Of a stretch of 64,000 nucleotides of DNA, positions 51,042-61,200 are shown in pieces. The notes below the pieces were generated by a model. The model worked only from the letters and a program-made list of their open reading frames with translations. It made no database searches and was not told where the DNA came from. Numbering within the stretch: the first letter of the stretch is position 1; the number at the start of each line of letters is the position of its first letter. This DNA is from Thermoguttaceae bacterium (GTDB taxonomy: Bacteria > Planctomycetota > Planctomycetia > Pirellulales > Thermoguttaceae): positions 1 to 64,000 of the forward strand of contig JAFRAC010000023.1 in NCBI GenBank assembly GCA_017405595.1. Reading direction: 5' to 3'. The position numbers were made by a program, and so were the translations under genes.

Positions 51042-52610
51042 TTAGTGTTTGAAGTGACGCCGGCCGGTAAAGACCATCGGAAGGCCGAATTTGTTGCACG
51101 CTTCGATGACGATGTCGTCCTTCTTCGAGCCGCCCGGCTGAATGAAGGCGGTCACACCGGCGTTGGCGCCGGCTTCGAGACCGTCGGGGAACGGGAAGAA
51201 GGCGTCCGAGGCCAGCACGGAGTCCTTGATGCGGTCGCCGGCCTTTTTCACCGCGATCTCGACCGAGTCGACACGGCTCATCTGTCCGGCGCCGGCCCCC
51301 AGGAGCATACCGTCCTTGCAGATCGTGATGGCGTTCGACTTGACATGGCGGACCATCGCCCAGGCGAAACGCAGATCGACCATCTGCTCGGCGGTCGGTT
51401 TGGCTTCGGTCACCACCGTCCATTCCGATTCGTCGTCGGGAAGGATGTCGGTCTCCTGCAGGAGGGCGCCCCCTTCCAGCGGACGGAGCAGCCAGCTCGA
51501 AGGAGGCGTGTCGAGCGAACCGGCGGCCAGAAGGCGGACGTTCAGCTTCCACTTCGGTTTGGTGGTCAGAATCTCGAGCGCACGGGGCTCGAAATCGGGC
51601 GCCACAATCGCCTCCAGGAAGAAGCCGGGAGTGCTCAGATAGTCGGCGCATGCCGCGTCGACGGGACGGTTGAAACCGACGATCCCGCCGAACGCCGACA
51701 TCGGATCGCCCGCCATCGCTTTGCGGAGCGCTTCGTCGAGGTCTTTGCCGATCGCCGCGCCGCAGGGATTGCTGTGTTTCAGAACGGCGACCGCCGGTTC
51801 CTTGAACGAGCGGACAAGCCCGAGCGCCGCGTCAAGATCGAGGATGTTGTTATACGAGAGCTCTTTGCCGTTCAGCTGACGCGCGCCGACGACACTCGCC
51901 GATTTCGCTTTGCTGTCGATGTAAAGGGCGGCGCGCTGATGCGGGTTCTCGCCGTAACGCAGAACCATTTTCCGGCGCATCGAGGCGGTCAGCCGTTCGG
52001 GAAATTCGGGGTTTTCGCTGCGGCTGATGAAGTACTGCGAAATCGCCGTATCGTAGGCGGCGGTCATCGAAAAGGCGTCTTTGGCAAGACGGCGGCGGAG
52101 CGCCAGCGTGGTGCATCCGGTCTTTTCGATCTGTTCGAGAACCTCGGCGTATTGGCCGGCGCTCGTAACGATGGTGCAGAACTCGTGGTTTTTCGCCGCG
52201 GCGCGTACCATCGTCGGGCCGCCGATATCGATATTTTCGATCGCTTCCTCGTCGGTCACCCCTTCTTTGGCAACCGTCATTTCAAACGGATAGAGGTTGA
52301 CGATGACCAGCTCGAACGGCTCGATTCCGTGTTCCTGCGCCGACGCCATATCGTCGGGATTGTCGCGGCGGCAGAGGATTCCGCCGTGCACCTTCGGATG
52401 GAGCGTCTTGAGACGGCCCGACATCATTTCGGGAAAACCGGTGTAATCGGTGATATCCTTGACCGGAATGTTGTTCTCTTCGAGATGGCGTTTCGTTCCG
52501 CCGGTGCTGAACAGCTCCACTCCCGCCGAAACCAGCCCCTTGGCAAAATCGGCAATTCCCATTTTATCGCTGACGCTCAAAAGCGCGCGCTTGATTTTCG
52601 GTGAATCCAT
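51042..52610 (-). CDS. purH: Bifunctional AICAR formyltransferase / IMP cyclohydrolase
   Basis: PurH carries out the last two steps of de novo IMP synthesis. The 522-residue protein has the N-terminal cyclohydrolase (MGP synthase-like) domain (ALLSVSDKMGIADFAKGL, SGRLKTLHPKVHGGIL, NIDIGGPTMVRAAAKN). The formyltransferase domain follows, with RYGENPHQRAALY, LKHSNPCGAA and the C-terminal GRRHFKH. The length is standard. The start is ATG with GAGAGGAG 8 nt upstream. It lies 39 bp downstream of the zinc-ribbon membrane protein gene on the same strand and is probably cotranscribed. Confidence 0.97.
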   Translation of the reverse strand: MDSPKIKRALLSVSDKMGIADFAKGLVSAGVELFSTGGTKRHLEENNIPVKDITDYTGFPEMMSGRLKTLHPKVHGGILCRRDNPDDMASAQEHGIEPFELVIVNLYPFEMTVAKEGVTDEEAIENIDIGGPTMVRAAAKNHEFCTIVTSAGQYAEVLEQIEKTGCTTLALRRRLAKDAFSMTAAYDTAISQYFISRSENPEFPERLTASMRRKMVLRYGENPHQRAALYIDSKAKSASVVGARQLNGKELSYNNILDLDAALGLVRSFKEPAVAVLKHSNPCGAAIGKDLDEALRKAMAGDPMSAFGGIVGFNRPVDAACADYLSTPGFFLEAIVAPDFEPRALEILTTKPKWKLNVRLLAAGSLDTPPSSWLLRPLEGGALLQETDILPDDESEWTVVTEAKPTAEQMVDLRFAWAMVRHVKSNAITICKDGMLLGAGAGQMSRVDSVEIAVKKAGDRIKDSVLASDAFFPFPDGLEAGANAGVTAFIQPGGSKKDDIVIEACNKFGLPMVFTGRRHFKH

Positions 52611-52649
52611 TTCTGCGTCTCCTCTCTTTTAGGGTTAACAAACCGGGGT

Positions 52650-53426
52650 TCAGGATTTCCAATCCGATCCTCTTGCCGCGCCGACCGTCTTTTGCACGTT
52701 CGGCAGGAAGAGGGGTACCGCCGCCGCGGCGAGAGAAATTCCGGCAAGGACGCCGAAGAAGATCATCATCAGGCGGTGGCGGACAATCAAGGAATCGTAT
52801 TTATCGTAGAAGTTATCGCTCAGGTTCAGGCCGGTTTTCAGATAGTCGAAATACTCGACGGAATAGACCGGCGTCATCCGATCGATAACCGAATCGTTGA
52901 CAATGTAGCCGTCTTTGGTAATGAAAAAGTAAGCGTCGGACCCTTCAATCGGATTGGAATCGCGCTGAATCACCTTCCCCTTGTCGAGATAGAAACGCTG
53001 AATGTTCAGCACATCGATCAGCTCGGGAGGATTGAAAACGGTGCGGACCAGGAGCGCGGAAAAGAAGAGGAAACCGAGAATGCCGGCTATGAGAAGCCCT
53101 TTGCGCGCGGCGGGAAACTTGACGCGTTTTTTCGGTTCCGCGCCGGAAAGGGACGCGCCTTCGGCCGGCGGCTGGGGCGCGGCGGGAACGGTTCCTTCTG
53201 CGGCGGGAACCTGAACGGTTTCCGGCGGTTCGGCACCCGGTTCGGGCACGGCTGCCGGCCGGCCGGCGACGTCTTCCTGCCCCCAGGGCGGAAGGCGTTT
53301 CATTTTGAGCATCGAGGGGATCGCCAGACGCCGCCCGCACGCGCACTCGACCGACCGGCCGGCCTGAGACAACTCGACCGGATGCTCGATACCGCACGGG
53401 CACGTGAGTTTAAACCGCTGGCTCAT
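52650..53426 (-). CDS. Zinc-ribbon-like two-helix membrane protein
   Basis: This 258-residue protein opens with a short zinc-ribbon-like module (LTCPCGIEHPVEL and ECACGRRLAIP). A Pro/Ala/Glu linker follows, then a transmembrane helix (LLIAGILGFLFFSALLV), a soluble region of about 90 residues and a second helix (LMMIFFGVLAGISLAAAA). Small CxCG N-termini on membrane proteins are common in planctomycetes, but the function is unknown. The start MSQRFKL at 53426 is chosen because GAGGAG lies 4-5 nt upstream; the longer frame has no support. It precedes purH closely. Confidence 0.82.
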   Translation of the reverse strand: MSQRFKLTCPCGIEHPVELSQAGRSVECACGRRLAIPSMLKMKRLPPWGQEDVAGRPAAVPEPGAEPPETVQVPAAEGTVPAAPQPPAEGASLSGAEPKKRVKFPAARKGLLIAGILGFLFFSALLVRTVFNPPELIDVLNIQRFYLDKGKVIQRDSNPIEGSDAYFFITKDGYIVNDSVIDRMTPVYSVEYFDYLKTGLNLSDNFYDKYDSLIVRHRLMMIFFGVLAGISLAAAAVPLFLPNVQKTVGAARGSDWKS

Positions 53427-53598
53427 AATCTCCTCAAAATTCCAGCCCCGCTCCCTTCGGGCGGCTCCAAACAGGCCCTGCCGGGAATCGGAAACCTCCT
53501 CCATTATACCACCCCTTCTTTCCCCGTCTATACCGTTTTCCTTGGGACTCCGCCCCGCCGTTTCCGCGCAGGCCGGGAAGAACCGTCCGGAAGGATTC

Positions 53599-53627
53599 TT
53601 GACAGCGCCGCCGGCTCCCGGCATAAT
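53599..53627 (+). promoter_or_regulatory. Promoter of the cytochrome c/propeller gene
   Basis: A perfect TTGACA (53599-53604), 17 bp and CATAAT (53622-53627), about 90 nt before the start codon. Confidence 0.7.
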
Positions 53628-53716
53628 AAACCCGCCGGCCCGGCCCTTCCGGCCGGCGGCTTCAAGGCGGTTTTTCCCGAAACGGGACTGTCAATTCACA
53701 AACGCGGGCGTTCATC

Positions 53717-55690
53717 ATGCGGTGCGGAATCCTTCTCTTCTTTCTCCTGACGGCCTTCGCCGCGATCGGCCGCAGCAGCGAACAGGATATTCCGCCCGAA
53801 AAATATCCCTCGGTCTGCGATCTGCTCCTCGACCGGGAAGGCGTTTATCTCTATACCCTCGAAAAGGGGGAAGCGCGGCTTCGCCGGCGCAGCGAAACCG
53901 GTTCCGACCCCGACGAAATCCTCCCGCTTCCCGCCGATCCGGCCCGGATGACTTTCACCCCCGGCGAAACCGGAATTCTCATCTCCGCCGGAATCGGGCC
54001 GGGAACCCTCTTTCTGGTCCGGGTCAGGGACGAGTCGGGCAACCCGGTTCCCTTAACGATCGAAAAGAGTATTCCCGCCGGCCATTTCCCCGAAAGCGTG
54101 ACCGCCCTGCAGCGGGAAGAGGGGCTTCGTTTCTACGCCGCCGACCGGTTCCTGGGAAAGGTTCGGGAATTCGACGGCACGACCGGCGAGGAGCTCCGCG
54201 TCTTCGACGCCGGACGCGAACCTTCGGCGCTCAAAGCAACACCCGACCGAAAAACACTCGCGGTCGCCAATCTTCTGCCCGAATACCGCGCCGACGCTTC
54301 GTTCACCACATCGCGCGTCCGGCTGATCGACCTGGAAAGCGGCGAGGTCACCCCGATCGACCTCTCCAACGGAACGGCAAATCTCTACGACCTCGACATC
54401 TCGCCCGACGGCCGTTTCGCGGCGGTAACCGGCACCAACGCGAACTACCACACGGTTACGAGCCAGGTGATCGACGGGTGGATCGTTCACAATATCGTCT
54501 CGATCATCGACATTCCGGCAAAGAAATTCGTCGACACGGTCTACCTCGACAACACCTACTGCGGCGCGCCGAACCCGTGGGGTGTTTCGTTCGGCGAAGA
54601 CGGCAAATATATCGCGGTCGCCCTTTCCGGAAGCGGCGAAGTACTCTTCCTTTCCGTCGAAAGCCTGATGGCGACCCTCGGCGGCCGGCGGGGCGGGGAG
54701 GCTCCCGCGCCGGCCGCCAAAGGGATCGACCCGCTCCGCTACCGTGTGCAGCTCGGGCTTCGCGGAACACGGCGCGTTCTGCTTCGGGGAAATACCGCGC
54801 GGGTCACCGCCTACTTCGATAACGCGGTCGGCAAAATCACCCTGAACACCTCCCCGCCGCTGGGCAAACCGTACTTCTCGCCGCGCGACATTCCGGCCCC
54901 GCCCGATCCGGACCGGGCCGAAAAGGACGCGGCCCCCGAATCGGTCTGGATTCCGCTGCCCGACTTCTCGCCGATGCCGGGGGTGCTCTTCACCCGCTCG
55001 TTCACGCGCCTGGCGCCGAAACCGGCGGAATCCGCCGCCCGGCGGGGGGAATACCTGTTCAGCGACGCGCGCTACTGCGAAGAGGAGTGGCAAAGCTGTA
55101 TAACATGCCATCCGGACGGACGCGCCGACGCGCTGAGCTGGGATCTCGAAAACGACGGGGTCGGAAACCCGAAAAACACGAAGAGCCTCCTTCTCGCCCA
55201 CGAAACGCCCCCGTCGATGATCACCGGCGTCCGGGCCGATGCCGAGACCGCCGTGCGCGCCGGGGTGGTTCACATCCTTTTCGGCACCCTGCCCGAAGAG
55301 GATTACTGCGCCATCGACGAATACTTAAAATCGCTCCGTCCTCTGCCGAGCCCTTACCTCGAAAACGGGGAACTGAACGAAAAGGCGCGGCGCGGGAAAG
55401 TTCTCTTCGAAAGTTCCCGCACCGGCTGCGCGGGGTGCCATCCGGAACCCCTCTTTACCGATCTTTCAATGCACGCGACCGGATCGCAGGATTACAAGGA
55501 GCCGCGGCTCCGGTTCGATACCCCGACCCTCGTCGAGGTCTGGCGGACAGCTCCCTATCTGAGCACCGGGCACTGGCTTACTCTGCGCGAGATGCTCGCC
55601 GGGGGAAACCACCCGGCCCGCGGCGGCAAAACCGCCGATCTTTCGCCGCAGGAGCTCGACGACCTGATTGAGTATATCCTTTCACTGTAA
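53717..55690 (+). CDS. Exported beta-propeller fused to a di-heme cytochrome c domain
   Basis: This 657-residue exported protein has a signal peptide (MRCGILLFFLLTAFAAIG). The first 380 residues are propeller-like, with repeats such as PSALKATPDRKTLAVANL and YDLDISPDGRFAAVTGT. The C-terminal part holds two heme c motifs, CITCHPDG (about residue 458) and CAGCHPEP (about residue 575), arranged as in MauG/cytochrome c peroxidase-like domains. LSTGHWLTLREML with a late YL segment supplies possible axial ligands. It is probably a periplasmic or cell-surface redox protein; substrate unknown. Its presence next to PFOR-type metabolism is notable. The start lacks a Shine-Dalgarno sequence. Confidence 0.88.
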   Translation: MRCGILLFFLLTAFAAIGRSSEQDIPPEKYPSVCDLLLDREGVYLYTLEKGEARLRRRSETGSDPDEILPLPADPARMTFTPGETGILISAGIGPGTLFLVRVRDESGNPVPLTIEKSIPAGHFPESVTALQREEGLRFYAADRFLGKVREFDGTTGEELRVFDAGREPSALKATPDRKTLAVANLLPEYRADASFTTSRVRLIDLESGEVTPIDLSNGTANLYDLDISPDGRFAAVTGTNANYHTVTSQVIDGWIVHNIVSIIDIPAKKFVDTVYLDNTYCGAPNPWGVSFGEDGKYIAVALSGSGEVLFLSVESLMATLGGRRGGEAPAPAAKGIDPLRYRVQLGLRGTRRVLLRGNTARVTAYFDNAVGKITLNTSPPLGKPYFSPRDIPAPPDPDRAEKDAAPESVWIPLPDFSPMPGVLFTRSFTRLAPKPAESAARRGEYLFSDARYCEEEWQSCITCHPDGRADALSWDLENDGVGNPKNTKSLLLAHETPPSMITGVRADAETAVRAGVVHILFGTLPEEDYCAIDEYLKSLRPLPSPYLENGELNEKARRGKVLFESSRTGCAGCHPEPLFTDLSMHATGSQDYKEPRLRFDTPTLVEVWRTAPYLSTGHWLTLREMLAGGNHPARGGKTADLSPQELDDLIEYILSL

Positions 55691-55759
55691 AAGGGGGGAG
55701 AAGGATCACACAGGCGCGGCGGACCGTTTTCATTTCCCTTTGAATCCAAGGAGTGTTCC

Positions 55760-56788
55760 ATGCGAGTTGTCACTTTCGGCGAAACGATGCTTCGCCTGAA
55801 ATCGCCCGGTTCCGAACGTCTCTTTCAGTCTCCGTTTCTGGAAGCGACTTTCGGCGGGAGCGAGTCGAACGTGGCGGTCTCCCTTTCCCTTCTGGGGGAA
55901 GACGCCGCGTTTGTCACGGTCTTTCCCGACAACGCGCTGGCCGATTCGGCGATCGCCCAGCTGCGCGGATACGGGGTCGATACCGGCGGAATCGTCCGCG
56001 TTCCGGGCCGGATGGGGCTCTACTTCGTCGAAGCGGGCGCGTGCCAGCGTTCGGGCAGCGTGATCTACGACCGTGCCGCGTCGGCGCTGGCCGAAGCGCC
56101 GCCCGACGCGATCGACTGGCCGCAGGTCTTAAAGAGAGCCGACCTGCTCCACCTGACCGGAATCACACCGTCGGTTTCGGCAAACGCCGCCGACGCGACG
56201 CTGACAGCGGCGCGCTGCGCCAAAGAGATGGGGGTTCAGGTTTCGCTCGACTTCAACCTGCGGACGAACCTGTGGAAATACGGCAAGCTCCCGATCGACG
56301 TGATGCCGCGCCTGCTGGAAAGCGCCGACATCTGTATTGCAAACGAGGAACAGGCCGCCGCCGCGCTCGGCCTGGAACTCGACGGGGGGGCGCAGACCGA
56401 AGGGGCGCCCGACCCGGACCGGTTCCGGCGGCTCGCCGAAAAAATCGTCTCCCGCTTTCCGAACGTGCGCCTGTGCGCCACCACGCTGCGCGAGTCGGTC
56501 TCGGCCGACCGGAATAACCTGTCGGCGGCGCTCTGGACACGCGATGAGTTTCTGACCGCCCGGCGCTACGAAATCGCCGACATCGTCGACCGGATCGGCG
56601 CCGGCGACGCGTTCGACGCCGGCCTTTTGTACGGCCTTTCCCGTTTCGACACCCACGCCGAAGCCCTCGAGTTCGCCGCCGCGGCCGCCGTGCTGAAACA
56701 CTCCGTTCCCGGCGACATCAACCTCTGTACCGCCGGGGAGATCCGCCGTCTGGCGTTCGGTTCCGGCGACGGCCGCATCAAACGCTGA
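55760..56788 (+). CDS. kdgK: 2-dehydro-3-deoxygluconokinase (PfkB family)
   Basis: KdgK phosphorylates KDG to KDPG, a step in uronate and pectin catabolism. The 342-residue ribokinase-family protein starts VVTFGETMLRLKSPG, has FGGSESNVAVSLSLLGED and LDFNLRTNLWKYGK, and ends with the PfkB signature DRIGAGDAFDAGLLYGL with the catalytic Asp. This pattern matches KdgK rather than fructokinase, but other 2-keto-sugar kinases cannot be excluded. The start has AAGGAG 6 nt upstream. The Sel1 gene follows after 27 bp and may be cotranscribed. Confidence 0.88.
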   Translation: MRVVTFGETMLRLKSPGSERLFQSPFLEATFGGSESNVAVSLSLLGEDAAFVTVFPDNALADSAIAQLRGYGVDTGGIVRVPGRMGLYFVEAGACQRSGSVIYDRAASALAEAPPDAIDWPQVLKRADLLHLTGITPSVSANAADATLTAARCAKEMGVQVSLDFNLRTNLWKYGKLPIDVMPRLLESADICIANEEQAAAALGLELDGGAQTEGAPDPDRFRRLAEKIVSRFPNVRLCATTLRESVSADRNNLSAALWTRDEFLTARRYEIADIVDRIGAGDAFDAGLLYGLSRFDTHAEALEFAAAAAVLKHSVPGDINLCTAGEIRRLAFGSGDGRIKR

Positions 56789-56815
56789 AAACACCCCTTC
56801 CCGCCCCGAAAAACG

Positions 56816-58027
56816 ATGCCCCCTTTCCCCTCCCCCACCCCCGAAGAGCTTTCCCGGCTGCGCCAGCGCGCCGAAGAGGGGGACCGCGCCTCTCAGGCGA
56901 AACTCGGCTACGTCCACTCCAAGGGGATGGGAACCCCGCGCGACGGCGCGGCGGCGCAATACTGGTTCCGCAAAGCCGCCGAACAGGGGGAACCCTCCTC
57001 GCAATACAACCTGGCCGTCTGGCTCTATTACGGATTCGGCGGGCAGGTCGACCGGCGCGAAGCGTCGTTCTGGTTTCACCGGGCCGCCGAGCAGGGACTG
57101 CCCGCCGCGGTCAAAGTGATCGAATCGAACCTGGTTCGTGTAGCACGCGAACCGGACATGCCGACCCGGTTCGTCCCCACCGGAAAGCCGCGTGCGGCGT
57201 CAATCTCGATCGGCGCACCCGCAAAGACGGCCTACTCCCTCGCCGGGGGAGAAACTCTCGATTCGCTCCGCCAGGAAGCCGAAGAGGGGGATTCCCGCGC
57301 GCAGTTCCTTTTGAGCGGCCGGTACCGGGGAGGGATCGGGACCGAACGCGACATGAAAGAAGGGGTCTACTGGCTCCGGAAAGCCGCCGAGTCGGGACAC
57401 GCCGAAGCCCAGAGGATTTACGCCGCCGGCCTCTATTTCGGGGAAGGGTGTCCGATGAACGAGCCGGAATCGCTCTACTGGTTCTGCCTCGCCGCCGAAG
57501 GGGGGGATCCCGAAGCGCCCCTGATCCTCGCGCGGATCTACAAAGAGGGGGTGATCGTCTCGAAGAACGCCGCCGAAACGGTTCGCTGGCTCCGGCGCGC
57601 CGCCGAAAAGGGATCAACACAAGCATACTACTTTCTCGGCTGTCAATACGCCTCGGGAGAAGGGGTCGAAAAGGACGCCGCCGAAGCGCTCCGCTGGTTC
57701 TGTAAAGCCGCCGAACGGGGACTGGCCGATGCGCAGGCGCGTGCGGGAATCTGCTACTACAACGGAGTCGGCGCGCCCCGGGATTACGCGCGCGCCGTGT
57801 CGCTCTTAACGCCCGCCGCCGATCAGGGGCATAAGGACGCCCAGTATTACCTCGGACTCTGCTATCTGGTCGGGGAAGGCGTTCCCGCCGATCAGGAAAA
57901 GGCCTCTCACTATTTCCGCCAGGCGGCGCTCCGCGGCCATCAGGACGCGCGCGACAAGCTGATCCTCTCGTACATCGAAGGGCCGTTTGTCAAGGTTCCG
58001 AAAAACCTTCTTCACCCGAAAGAATAA
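56816..58027 (+). CDS. Sel1-repeat (TPR-like) protein
   Basis: This 403-residue protein consists of about eight Sel1-like repeats, two at the N-terminus and six after a linker at residues 105-145. They follow the consensus AQYxLGxxYxxGxGVxxDxxEAxxWFxKAAExG, for example WFRKAAEQGEPSSQYNLAV and YASGEGVEKDAAEALRWF. No signal peptide or transmembrane segment is seen, so it is probably cytoplasmic. Sel1 proteins serve as adaptors in signalling complexes; no partner is evident here. It lies 27 bp after kdgK with no clear Shine-Dalgarno sequence. Confidence 0.9.
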   Translation: MPPFPSPTPEELSRLRQRAEEGDRASQAKLGYVHSKGMGTPRDGAAAQYWFRKAAEQGEPSSQYNLAVWLYYGFGGQVDRREASFWFHRAAEQGLPAAVKVIESNLVRVAREPDMPTRFVPTGKPRAASISIGAPAKTAYSLAGGETLDSLRQEAEEGDSRAQFLLSGRYRGGIGTERDMKEGVYWLRKAAESGHAEAQRIYAAGLYFGEGCPMNEPESLYWFCLAAEGGDPEAPLILARIYKEGVIVSKNAAETVRWLRRAAEKGSTQAYYFLGCQYASGEGVEKDAAEALRWFCKAAERGLADAQARAGICYYNGVGAPRDYARAVSLLTPAADQGHKDAQYYLGLCYLVGEGVPADQEKASHYFRQAALRGHQDARDKLILSYIEGPFVKVPKNLLHPKE

Positions 58028-58097
58028 TCCCTTTTTTCCGGTCTCCGGCAAACCGTTCCGATTGCGGAAAAACTCCTGATTTTTCGAGAAATAGTGA

Positions 58098-58125
58098 TTG
58101 AACCCGCCCGTGAAAAAAGTATAAT
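58098..58125 (+). promoter_or_regulatory. Promoter of tex
   Basis: TTGAAC (58098-58103), a 16-bp spacer and TATAAT (58120-58125) lie about 110 nt upstream of the tex start. Confidence 0.65.
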
Positions 58126-58242
58126 GGGCATAAAACCGGAGTTTTTCCGAGGCATATCATTCCCAAAACTGTTACGGATCGCCGCACAGCGCGCGAAAGA
58201 TTCGTCGGCCTGTCATTCCTCGATAAGGGTCTCTACACAACA

Positions 58243-61200
58243 ATGATCGAACCTGTAACCGTAAACTTTCTTGGTCTTGCTCGTGACCTGAACCTGCCGC
58301 CCGCATCGGTAACGGCGGTTGTCGAACTTCTCAACGATGAAACCCCCATCCCCTTCATTGCCCGGTTCCGCAAAGACGCGACGGGAAACATGAACGAGGA
58401 ACAGATTCGCGCCATTGCCGCCAAGTACCGCGAACAGAAACTTTTCACCGAACGGAAAGCCGCGATCCTCCGTTCCCTCGAAAACGCCGAGAAGCTCACC
58501 CCCGAACTCGAAAAGAATATCCGCAGCGCGCGCAGCCCGCGCCGCCTGAACGATCTTTACGCTCCGTTTAAACAGCCGAAACAGTCGCTTGCCGCCGCCG
58601 CGCGCAAAAAGGGCCTGCAGCCGCTGGCCGATCTGATCCTTGCCGGAACCGAGTCCGATCTCCAGGCCGCGGCCGCCCGTTTCGTCAATCCGGAAGCCGG
58701 TGTTTCCTCGGCCGACGAAGCCCTGTCAGGCGCCGGCCACATTATCAGCGAGCAATACTCTTCTTCGGCGAATCTCCGCCAGCGGGCACGCGAAATTTTC
58801 GAGCGGACAGGAAAGATCGTCTCCCAAAAGATGGAAACGGCGAAAGAGGAACCGGAAGAACCGGCCGCCGGAACAGCGCCCGCCGGCGAAATCCGTGCGG
58901 AAGAACCGGCCGCGGCAGAAGACGCAACGGCGCCGGCGGGCTCGCCGGAACCGGCCGGCGAATCCGGCCCGTCTTCGGCTCCTTCCGAAGAGGCCGCGTC
59001 TCCCGAACCGGCCGCGCAGGCGCCCGCCGAAGAGGCACCCGCCCCGGCCGAAAACAAGGCGGCCGAACCTCCGGTTCCGGAGACCGCCAGGCCGAAAGCC
59101 GAAAGCGCCAAAGAGGCCAGAAAAAACAAGAAAAAGCGGGATGCCGAAAAGCGGCGTGCCGAAGCCGAGAAACGGTACAGCGACTATTTCGATTTCAGCG
59201 CCGAACTGCGCACCTGTCCCGCTTACCGGATTCTCGCACTCAACCGGGGGATCAACGAACGCCGTCTGAAAGTCAGGCTTGTCGTTGACGCCGAACGGGT
59301 CAAGAAAGAGGGAAAAGCGGCCGTCATTCCCGCCGAACATCCCCATCGCGGCTACCTGGAAAAATGTTTGAACGACTCGGTCGACCGGCTTCTTCTGCCG
59401 TCGATCGAACGGGAAGTCCGGCGCGACGCGGTCGAAAACGCGAAAAAGCAGGCTATACGCGTCTATGCGAAAAACTCGCGCAACCTTCTTTTGCAGAAGC
59501 CGCTTTTCCGCCGCCGCGTTCTGGCGATCGCGCCCGGGTTCCGGTACGGGTGCAAAATGGCGGCGCTCGATGAATTCGGCAACTTCCTTGCGGCCGAAAC
59601 CGTCTACGTGACCGGCGGCGCGGAACGGCGGAAAAAGACGATCGCCAAAACCGCCGCCCTCATCGAAAAATGCAAGCTCACGGTCATCGCGATCGGCAAC
59701 GGGGTCGGCGGCCGCGAGACCGAAAAGATGATCACCGAGCTGATCGCCCAAAAGTTCCCCGGCGGCGAAGTCGCCTACACATTCGTCAACGAGGCCGGCG
59801 CGGCAGTCTACGCGGTCAGTTCCGCTGCCGCGCAAGAGCTTCCGAACCAGGATTCCGATCTCCGCCTCGCCATTTCGATCGGCCGCCGCCTGCAGGACCC
59901 GCTCAACGAACTGGTCAAAATCGAACCGGCCAATATGGGGGTGGGAATCTACCAGCACGACCTCAAACCGAAAGATCTGAAAGAGGCGCTGACCGAAGTG
60001 GTCGAGTCGGCGGTCAACTATGTCGGGGTCGACCTGAACACCGCGACCGGGGCCATTCTCCGCTACGTTTCGGGGTTTAACCAGCGCACCGCCAACCAGG
60101 TTGCCGAATACCGCCGGGTGAACGGACCGTTCCGTTCCCGCCGCGACCTCCTGAACGTGCCCGGTTTCGGCGAAGCGGCCTTTACCCACGCCGCGGGATT
60201 CCTTAAAATCCGGGACGGGAACGAGCCGCTCGACGCGACCTGGATTCACCCCGAAAGTTACGAGCTCGCCGAAAAGATTCTCGAGAAGATCGGTTTCAGC
60301 AAAGACGATCTGCGCAACAGCGCCAAACACGCCGAGCTGACCGCCAAACTCGAACAGCTCGACCCGAAAACCGCCGCACAGCAGCTCGGCGCCGGCGAGA
60401 GTACCGTGACCGACATCTTCGAACAGCTCCGGCGTCCGGGGAACGACCCGCGGGAAGAACTCCCCGCGCCGATCTTCAAAGGGGGCGTTTTCGAGATCGA
60501 AAACCTCGAGCCGGGAATGGAGCTTAAAGGGACGGTTCTGAACGTGGTCGATTTCGGCGCCTTTGTCGATATCGGGCTCCGCAATCCAGGGTTGGTCCAT
60601 ATCAGCCGGATGGGGGACCGCTTCATCCGCGACGCGCACGAATTGGTCGCCGTCGGCGACATCGTCACGGTCTGGGTGGTCTCGGCCGATAAAGAACGCA
60701 AACGGATCTCCCTTTCGATGCTCCCGCCCGGGGCGGAAACCCGTTCCGGCTCGCGCAAAGGGAAATCGGGTGAACCGGATTCCGCCGACGGCGCCGCAGA
60801 AGAGAAAAAACCACGCCGCCGGCCACGCCGGAAAGGCGCCGCCCCGGCATCCGATTCTTCGGCGGCTCCCCGTTCCGACGGCCAGCCGCACGGCAGCCGC
60901 GACAGCCGCACCGGCGCCCCGTCCGAAAAGGACGGCCGGCGTGAAAACCGTCCGCCGCGCCGACCGAGGCCGGAAGGGGCCGATCGCGCCGAACACGACG
61001 ACCGCGGCCGTCCCCGCCGCGACCGGTTCAGCGGTCCGCGCGAACCCCGTTCGATGAAATTCATCTCGAAACTCGAAAAGAAAGAGACCCTTTCCCAGGA
61101 AATGAAAGAGGGGAAAGAGCCGCTCCGCAGTTTCGGCGATCTGGCGCGCCTCTTCTCCCAAAAAGAAGAGGAAAAAGCCGGCAGGGACGCCCCGCAGCCG

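Noticed and set aside
48723..52604. Two long plus-strand frames antisense to polX and purH
   Set aside because: Both are shadows of genes with full family motifs. Neither has a ribosome binding site or domain.
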